Source: a virus. Taken from it: a stretch of DNA of 64,000 nucleotides. The notes beneath the pieces were generated by a model. That model was not told the origin of the DNA. It did not search any database and saw only the letters and a list, made by a program, of their open reading frames with translations. The position numbers were made by a program, and so were the translations under genes. Position 1 is the stretch's first letter. Every line of letters begins with the position of its first letter. The DNA lies in IMG/VR virus record IMGVR_UViG_3300025151_000017, positions 52,942 through 116,941 of that record, one strand, 5' to 3'. This document shows positions 59,280 to 64,000 of this stretch, in pieces.

Positions 59280-60368
59280 ATGAAAATTAGAAAAGTAGAT
59301 AGAACACCATATAATGTGGAACTATTTGATGGAGAGTATCCTAAAGATAGATCTAAACTTGCGGAAGATGTGGTTGAGATATTTGAAACTCCACTAACTG
59401 GTTCATATAACTGGGACTATACAGTACAGGATAATCGCATTCGCAAACTGTATGAACTTGGTAAAAAACTGAACTGGAATGTAGAAGTCGATGTCGACTG
59501 GTCACCTGAGTATAAAGGTATGACCGAAGAAGAGTTTGAAATGGAAGATACTCAGTGGGATAAGCATCCAATATATAAAGGTTGGGATGCTAAAAAACGC
59601 ATGGAGTTTCTACACGATAATAATTCATGGGCACTATCCCAGTTTTTACATGGTGAGCAAGGTGCATTGTTAGTTGCTAGTCAGCTATGTTCCTGTGCTC
59701 CAACATTCAACGCAAAGTTGTATGCAGCAAGTCAGACCTTTGACGAAGCAAGACATGTAGAAGCATTTAACAAATACATACAAACAAGAATTAAAAAGTC
59801 ATGGCCAATCGGTAATGGCTTGAAAGGTTTACTTGATAAAATACTTACCGACCCAAGATGGGATCTTAAGTTTATCGGTATGCAAGTTATCATAGAAGGT
59901 CTTGCTCTGGCAGCATTCCAGGCATCCAAAGAGAGCAGTAGAGACCCAGTCTATAAAGAAATGATAGAATATATCATAAGAGATGAAGCAAGGCATGTGA
60001 CCTTTGGAATTAACTATTTACACGAGTATGTACAAACTTTGTCAGAAGAAGAACAACTAGATCGTGCTAAGTTTGCTCTTGAAGCATGTACTGTATCAAG
60101 ACATAGACTAAGACCTTTTGAAGTGTGGCGAAGATATGATTTAGATCTAGTAAAGACAGAAGAATATACCAAAGAGAATTTATTTCAGACACAGTTTCAA
60201 GATGTATTGTTCAGTAGAATAATGCCAAACTTAAAAAAGATCGGACTACTTCCTGACGAAGTTATTCCTGGATATGAAAAGTTGGGTGTATTAAAATACA
60301 CTGAAGCAGAAAGTGATTACGAATTAAACTGGGAAGAACTCAGTAAACCATTAAAGGAAGCTGTATAA
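59280..60368 (+). CDS. ferritin-like diiron oxidase/oxygenase
   Basis: 362 aa. Ligand pattern: LHGEQGALLVASQ (Glu), TFDEARHVEAF (Glu, His), MQVIIEGLALAAF (Glu), IIRDEARHVTFG (Glu, His), giving a complete carboxylate-bridged diiron site on a four-helix bundle. Resembles R2-like oxidases rather than NrdB proper (separate at 34448); acyl-ACP desaturase and AurF-type N-oxygenases share the layout. In this genome an acyl substrate is an attractive but untested idea. Confidence 0.7.
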   Translation: MKIRKVDRTPYNVELFDGEYPKDRSKLAEDVVEIFETPLTGSYNWDYTVQDNRIRKLYELGKKLNWNVEVDVDWSPEYKGMTEEEFEMEDTQWDKHPIYKGWDAKKRMEFLHDNNSWALSQFLHGEQGALLVASQLCSCAPTFNAKLYAASQTFDEARHVEAFNKYIQTRIKKSWPIGNGLKGLLDKILTDPRWDLKFIGMQVIIEGLALAAFQASKESSRDPVYKEMIEYIIRDEARHVTFGINYLHEYVQTLSEEEQLDRAKFALEACTVSRHRLRPFEVWRRYDLDLVKTEEYTKENLFQTQFQDVLFSRIMPNLKKIGLLPDEVIPGYEKLGVLKYTEAESDYELNWEELSKPLKEAV

Positions 60369-60616
60369 TGCCACTATATAATATAAAACATAAAAAGACT
60401 GGTGAAGTAAAAGAATTATTTTGTAGTTATGATGACAAAGTAAAACACTTGAAAGATAATCCTGATTGGGAGTCTTGTATCTCAGCACCAAACATTGGAC
60501 AAGCTGGTGTGTTAGCTGGTACAAATACTAGAAAACATGCTACAGGTTTTAGAGATGTGCTTGAAAGAGTAAAGACCAAGAATGCAGGAAGTACGATAAA
60601 CACAGAAGTATTTTAA
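60368..60616 (+). CDS. small conserved phage protein, 82 aa
   Basis: MPLYNIKHKKTGEVKELFCSY start and GFRDVLERVKTKN end resemble a small FmdB-like family of T4-like phages that has lost the zinc Cys. Precedes phoH. Unknown. Confidence 0.6.
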   Translation: MPLYNIKHKKTGEVKELFCSYDDKVKHLKDNPDWESCISAPNIGQAGVLAGTNTRKHATGFRDVLERVKTKNAGSTINTEVF

Positions 60617-60619
60617 ATT

Positions 60620-61378
60620 ATGCCAAGAGCGAAAAAAGTAGAGGGGACTCCTTCTACTAAAGCCAAACTGAAGATCGGCGATCTAAGAAAAGTCGATCCT
60701 CTCAACGAAAGTCAGAAGAAGTTTTTTGACTTCTACAATGACTCATCTAAGCAAATCATCATGGCTCATGGTGTAGCTGGTACAGGTAAAACTTATATTG
60801 CTATGTATAAAGCATTAGAGTCTGTACTGAACAAAGAGTTTGAAAAAGTTTTGATTATTCGATCTGCTGTACAAAGTAGAGAGATTGGTCATCTGCCAGG
60901 AGATCTGGAAGAAAAGTTAGAGCAGTATCAGTTGCCATATAAACATATAGCATCTGCTCTGTTCACTAAGAAAGCAGATAACTTGGTATATCCCGACCCA
61001 TACGATAGGTTGATGTCGCAAGGTAATTTAGATTTTGCTTCTACATCTTTCGTAAGGGGATTGACATTTGACAACACTATTGTTATTGTTGATGAATGTC
61101 AAAATTTAAACTGGGAAGAACTTGACACAATTATTACTAGAGTGGGTGACCATTCTCGTATTGTGTTTTGTGGGGACTATCGCCAAACTGATTTAAGAAA
61201 AGGCACAGAAAGAGAAGGTCTTTTCAACTTCATGGAGATAGTCAGACATATGAATAGTTATGCTCGTGTCGAGTTTACTGTAAACGATATCGTCAGAAGT
61301 GACTTAGTAAAAGAATATATCATTGCTAAGATTACTGCTGAAGATACTAAACCTAAACAAAAAAGGAGTAAACGATAA
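60620..61378 (+). CDS. phoH: PhoH-like P-loop ATPase
   Basis: 252 aa. Walker A GVAGTGKT (51-58), LIIRSAVQSREIGHLPGDLEEKL, Walker B-like IVIVDECQNL and FCGDYRQTD. PhoH is very common in marine phages; helicase/RNase-type activity is proposed in bacteria, the phage role is unsettled. Confidence 0.92.
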   Translation: MPRAKKVEGTPSTKAKLKIGDLRKVDPLNESQKKFFDFYNDSSKQIIMAHGVAGTGKTYIAMYKALESVLNKEFEKVLIIRSAVQSREIGHLPGDLEEKLEQYQLPYKHIASALFTKKADNLVYPDPYDRLMSQGNLDFASTSFVRGLTFDNTIVIVDECQNLNWEELDTIITRVGDHSRIVFCGDYRQTDLRKGTEREGLFNFMEIVRHMNSYARVEFTVNDIVRSDLVKEYIIAKITAEDTKPKQKRSKR

Positions 61379-61506
61379 TGTTAGATATTCTATTCTGGTT
61401 GGCAGTCGGTGCTTTTATTGGTTGGAACTTTCCACAGCCTATCTGGGCAAGTTGGATTGAGTCAACTGTAAAAGGTTGGATTGCTAAAATTAATACTAAA
61501 AAATAA
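61378..61506 (+). CDS. small membrane protein, 42 aa
   Basis: Overlaps the phoH stop (TAATG). N-terminal hydrophobic segment (ILFWLAVGAFIGW) and amphipathic tail. Unknown. Confidence 0.5.
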   Translation: MLDILFWLAVGAFIGWNFPQPIWASWIESTVKGWIAKINTKK

Positions 61507-61519
61507 TTAAGGAGATATT

Positions 61520-61750
61520 ATGCAAAAGATTATTGATTGGTTAAAATGTGCTGCAGCGAAAATCTTTCCTGCTCTTGATACAAATAAAGATGGTGTTATT
61601 AATGCCGATGACTTTAAGTATCTTGAAAAGAAAACGAAAGATGAACTTGAAGCACTAGGTCGTAAGATTGGTATTGAACTAGACAAGCGACAAACTAAAG
61701 CCAAGTTGATTGCTGCTTTGAAAAAAGCAAAAAAGAAATTAAAGGTGTAA
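61520..61750 (+). CDS. EF-hand plus SAP-like small protein
   Basis: 76 aa: calcium loop DTNKDGVINADDF (20-32) followed by a helix-turn-helix ELEALGRKIGIELDKRQTKAKLIAAL resembling a SAP/Rho-N nucleic-acid-binding motif. GGAGA precedes the ATG. Perhaps a calcium-responsive DNA-binding protein. Confidence 0.6.
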   Translation: MQKIIDWLKCAAAKIFPALDTNKDGVINADDFKYLEKKTKDELEALGRKIGIELDKRQTKAKLIAALKKAKKKLKV

Positions 61751-61852
61751 GTGGAGCAGTAAATGGTAAACAACCTCTTCGGTTTCGTAGGAGGAATGCG
61801 AAAGTTGTGCCATTCCACCCTTGGCACCTTTATAAATTTAAGGAGTAAATCT
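61751..61852 (+). promoter_or_regulatory. structured leader of lysozyme gene
   Basis: Two mutually exclusive hairpins: GGAATG/CATTCC (61793-61816) and GTGCCA/TGGCAC (61807-61826), ahead of AAGGAG and ATG 61853. T4 lysozyme mRNA is also structure-controlled, but here the ribosome binding site itself is not obviously paired. Confidence 0.35.
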
Positions 61853-62299
61853 ATGTCATTTGACAGAGAAAAACTAAGAGAAGAACTCATTCGTGATGAA
61901 GGAGTTAAATTTGAAATCTACAATGACCATCTAGGTTATCCTACATTTGGTATCGGACACCTTGTCACAGAAGATGACGAGGAGTATGGTAAACCTGTAG
62001 GAACACCTGTATCAGAAGATCGTTGCTGGGAAGTATTCGACGAGGATGTAGAAAAGTTCGTGACGGAAGTCAAGAAAGTATATCCAGATATCGATAGCTA
62101 TCCTGATGTGGTTCAAAGAGTACTCATCAACATGTGTTTCAACATGGGAGCTCCCAGACTTGGGAAGTTTAAGAACATGAAGAAAGCTGTTGAAGAGGGC
62201 AACTGGGCACAGGCAGCAATTGAAGGAAGGGATAGTCGTTGGCATAAACAGGTACCAAATCGTGCTGAAAGACTTATGGTCGCTCTTGAAGAAGTTTAA
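61853..62299 (+). CDS. e: T4-type endolysin (lysozyme, muramidase)
   Basis: 148 aa. Catalytic triad equivalent to T4 lysozyme Glu11/Asp20/Thr26: IRDEG (Glu16), YND (Asp25), GYPTFGIGHLVT (Thr31). Cleaves peptidoglycan after membrane holes form. No signal sequence, so holin release is expected. Upstream ATG 61763 rejected because AAGGAG marks 61853. Confidence 0.92.
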   Translation: MSFDREKLREELIRDEGVKFEIYNDHLGYPTFGIGHLVTEDDEEYGKPVGTPVSEDRCWEVFDEDVEKFVTEVKKVYPDIDSYPDVVQRVLINMCFNMGAPRLGKFKNMKKAVEEGNWAQAAIEGRDSRWHKQVPNRAERLMVALEEV

Positions 62300-62417
62300 G
62301 GACTTTACTTTTAAGAAAATAAAGAGTATCATATACAAGTACCGAAAAAGTACATCCAAGTGGGACGAGCAGTTCCACAAGGATAAAAATGGAAAGCCGA
62401 TTAATATTGAGAAATAG
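62286..62417 (+). CDS. possible small basic protein, 43 aa
   Basis: Lys-rich frame with a possible TTG start overlapping the lysozyme end; ends KWDEQFHKDKNGKPI. No good ribosome binding site and the promoter at 62304 lies inside it. Low certainty. Confidence 0.3.
   Translation: MKKFKDFTFKKIKSIIYKYRKSTSKWDEQFHKDKNGKPINIEK
62304..62332 (+). promoter_or_regulatory. sigma70-like promoter
   Basis: -35 TTTACT (62304-62309) with the TTTAAG core, 17-nt spacer, -10 TATCAT (62327-62332). Would drive the nuclease gene at 62420 with a leader of about 80 nt. Weaker -10 than the others. Confidence 0.5.
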
Positions 62418-62419
62418 TT

Positions 62420-63070
62420 ATGTTTAATCATGTGCCTGTTGAAATAGGCAAACTTGTGCAGGTGAATGCCAGAGGTGGGAGATACTATGAAACTCCCACT
62501 GGGGCAAAATATCCATCAGTCACATCAGTCACTCGACTTCACAACCAAGAATCTATTCAAGCATGGAAAGATAAGGTTGGTGAAGAAGAAGCTAATAAAA
62601 TTTCAAGACGAGCACTCGCTCGTGGTAATACCATACATTCACTCGCAGAAAAATATCTTCTGAACGAGGGTGATAAGTCTGACGATTTTACTCGAAGTGA
62701 CTTCGGACAGATGATACCTTACTTGAACAAGATAAACAACATTCACTGTTTAGAAACTCAATTATATTCTGACCACTTACAAACAGCAGGAACTGTTGAC
62801 TGTATTGGCGAGTATGATGGTAAGCTGACTGTAATTGACTTCAAGACCTCTGCTAAACTAAAGAAGAGGGAATGGGTTAAAGATTATTTCATGCAATGTT
62901 CAGCCTATGCTGTTATGTATGAAGAAAGGACAGGAACACCTATTGAAAGGTTGCTCCTGATAATTAATGTTGAAGATGAAGGAGTCCAACTTATGGATGG
63001 TAAAAGGGATGACTACATCGGAGACTTTCTCGACTTGAGAGAAACATTTAGAAAAATGAAGGAGAAGTAA
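62420..63070 (+). CDS. PD-(D/E)XK exonuclease (RecB/Cas4-like)
   Basis: 216 aa. ARGNTIHSLAEKY helix, GTVDCIGEYDGKLTVIDFKTSAKLK (Asp, then D-F-K motif), and a QCSAYAVMY helix define the RecB-like nuclease fold. Similar enzymes are common beside DNA-repair genes of T4-like phages. Confidence 0.8.
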   Translation: MFNHVPVEIGKLVQVNARGGRYYETPTGAKYPSVTSVTRLHNQESIQAWKDKVGEEEANKISRRALARGNTIHSLAEKYLLNEGDKSDDFTRSDFGQMIPYLNKINNIHCLETQLYSDHLQTAGTVDCIGEYDGKLTVIDFKTSAKLKKREWVKDYFMQCSAYAVMYEERTGTPIERLLLIINVEDEGVQLMDGKRDDYIGDFLDLRETFRKMKEK

Positions 63071-63580
63071 ATGGTAAATCGTTTGACTGACCAAGTCTTC
63101 TACATTCGTGAGAATGACGACTGGGTCTTAAAAAGAACACAGGATCTGTTTAATGATAAGCAGGTAGTTGTGTTTGGATTGCCAGGAGCATTTACACCAA
63201 CTTGCTCGGCATTCCAGTTGCCTAAGTTTGAAGAGTTGTATGACAGCTTCAAAGACTTGGGTGTTGATGAAGTTTACTGTACATCAGTAAACGATTCTTT
63301 TGTTATGAATGCTTGGTTTGAACAACAAGGCATTACAAAAGTAAAAGCATTGCCAGATGGTAATGGTGACTTCGCAAGAAGTGTAAACATGATAAATGAC
63401 TTTACGAATCGTGGCTTCGGTATGCGATCGTGGAGATACTGCATGTTTGTTGAAAATGCTGAAATTAAAGTAAGATACACTGAATGGGGTGAGCCAGAAG
63501 CATGCCCAATCCAAGATCCATTCGAAGTATCTAGTGCTGAAAAAATGCTTGACGCACTTAAACATATGAAGGCAAACTAA
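63071..63580 (+). CDS. peroxiredoxin (Prx5 type)
   Basis: 169 aa thioredoxin fold. Peroxidatic Cys45 in PGAFTPTCS, later Arg in WRYCMF. Reduces peroxides; could use the phage glutaredoxin. Follows the nuclease gene directly. Confidence 0.85.
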   Translation: MVNRLTDQVFYIRENDDWVLKRTQDLFNDKQVVVFGLPGAFTPTCSAFQLPKFEELYDSFKDLGVDEVYCTSVNDSFVMNAWFEQQGITKVKALPDGNGDFARSVNMINDFTNRGFGMRSWRYCMFVENAEIKVRYTEWGEPEACPIQDPFEVSSAEKMLDALKHMKAN

Positions 63581-63750
63581 TGGAGTATGGATATCTACAA
63601 GCAGGTCTAGTCGACTTTGCAATGGTATTATTACTCCTTATCTTTTTGTTTAACACCAGCTGGTTTACTCTCTGGGGTATCTCAGGTGGGTTTAAAAAAT
63701 TCTTTTCTCGTAAGAAAAAGGATAAAGCAATGGATGATGGTGGATGGTAA
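63580..63750 (+). CDS. small membrane protein, 56 aa
   Basis: ATG overlaps the peroxiredoxin stop (TAATG). One membrane helix (FAMVLLLLIFLFNTSWF), basic tail. Unknown. Confidence 0.52.
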   Translation: MEYGYLQAGLVDFAMVLLLLIFLFNTSWFTLWGISGGFKKFFSRKKKDKAMDDGGW

Positions 63751-64000
63751 ACGAATATGAAGATCCCCAAGTTTGGGGACAACCTGAAGAGATTGACGAA
63801 TGGTTTGTCAACTATGCCGAAGGTTGCCCTAACTTTGCACCAGATGTAAAGGCAGATCTATTAGCACTCAAAGATGAAACAAGAGTGTTAAGAGATGCTT
63901 ACTGCCTTGCTGCTGCATTGACAATTAACTCTAGAGAACTGGTACATGATATTACGCAAAGTATGATGTTTTTTCAGAAAGATCTATTCGTTAATTATGA
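63744..64000 (+). CDS. hypothetical protein, N-terminal part (runs off window)
   Basis: Starts at ATG 63744 (MVNEYEDPQVWGQ) overlapping the previous stop and stays open to the window end (85 codons). Helical pattern; no family seen. A TCCCCAA-GT-TTGGGGA inverted repeat lies at 63764-63779 in its coding start. Confidence 0.5.
   Translation, partial: MVNEYEDPQVWGQPEEIDEWFVNYAEGCPNFAPDVKADLLALKDETRVLRDAYCLAAALTINSRELVHDITQSMMFFQKDLFVNY

Noticed and set aside
61763-61852. N-terminal extension of lysozyme
   Set aside because: The extra 30 residues lack similarity to T4 lysozyme and AAGGAG is placed for ATG 61853; the DNA forms hairpins instead.
1-64000. tRNA genes
   Set aside because: No cloverleaf-compatible stretch was found in the intergenic gaps, which are mostly under 100 nt; a tRNAscan-SE run would settle it.

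Overview
This window reads as part of the genome of a large lytic T4-superfamily myovirus infecting a marine bacterium. The evidence is an AT-rich sequence, every gene on the + strand, tight packing with ATGA/TAATG overlaps, T4-type replication genes (family B polymerase, UvsX, gp41-like helicase, gp61-like primase, T4-type RNase H) and families typical of marine T4-like phages (PhoH, MazG-like, NrdA/NrdB, many 2OG-Fe(II) oxygenases). The host cannot be named from sequence; cytochrome c, alternative oxidase, IscU and FabI suggest an aerobic Gram-negative heterotroph, but a cyanobacterium is not excluded. I saw no tRNA, CRISPR array, IS element or integrase.

Layout: 1-5088 replication (polymerase C-terminus, UvsX, helicase) with an exported/lipoprotein trio. 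5085-11141 is a candidate DNA hypermodification cluster: TET/JBP-like dioxygenase, FkbM methyltransferase, a possible pyrophosphorylase-like protein, myo-inositol phosphate synthase, HAD phosphatase, P-loop kinase, and a SprT-like peptidase. 11235-25870 is mostly virion-related: an RNA-ligase-like protein, a 1289-aa nucleotidyltransferase fused to a basic tail, acidic and DUF-type proteins, fibre/decoration proteins, and, unexpectedly, a protein with an acyl carrier protein domain. 25870-26893 is lysis (nested spanins, holin-like). 26931-35613 is primase, MaoC dehydratase, ribonucleotide reductase, glutaredoxin and several 2OG oxygenases. 36420-45802 is a membrane/export block holding CsgF, CsgG, two curlin-repeat proteins, FecR, IscU and a CHASE2-adenylate cyclase. 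45803-46079 is a structured non-coding region. 46080-56545 holds RNase H, then FabI, AcpS, fatty-acid desaturase, two 2OG oxygenases, ketoacyl-ACP synthase, MazG, 5'-nucleotidase and a ppGpp-hydrolase-like HD protein. 56551-64000 has cytochrome c, ThyX, alternative oxidase, a diiron protein, PhoH, lysozyme, a RecB-like nuclease and peroxiredoxin.

Three accessory systems stand out. (1) A nearly complete fatty-acid/polyketide elongation kit (ACP, AcpS, KAS, MaoC dehydratase, FabI, desaturase; no ketoreductase or malonyl transferase seen). (2) A curli-like export and fibre locus coupled to FecR and an adenylate cyclase. (3) A TET/JBP-kinase-inositol synthase cluster that could make a novel hypermodified base, with the dioxygenase carrying the same C-terminal clamp-binding-like peptide as the DNA polymerase.

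Regulation is also unusual. Ten near-identical sigma70-like promoters (TTTACT-17 nt-TAGAAT) plus one weaker variant occur; in six of the ten, the -10 box ends exactly 6 or 7 nt before the start codon with no ribosome binding site, predicting leaderless mRNAs for the helicase, primase and others. A T4-late-like box (TATAAATA/CTAAATA) sits at the same spacing before five more genes.
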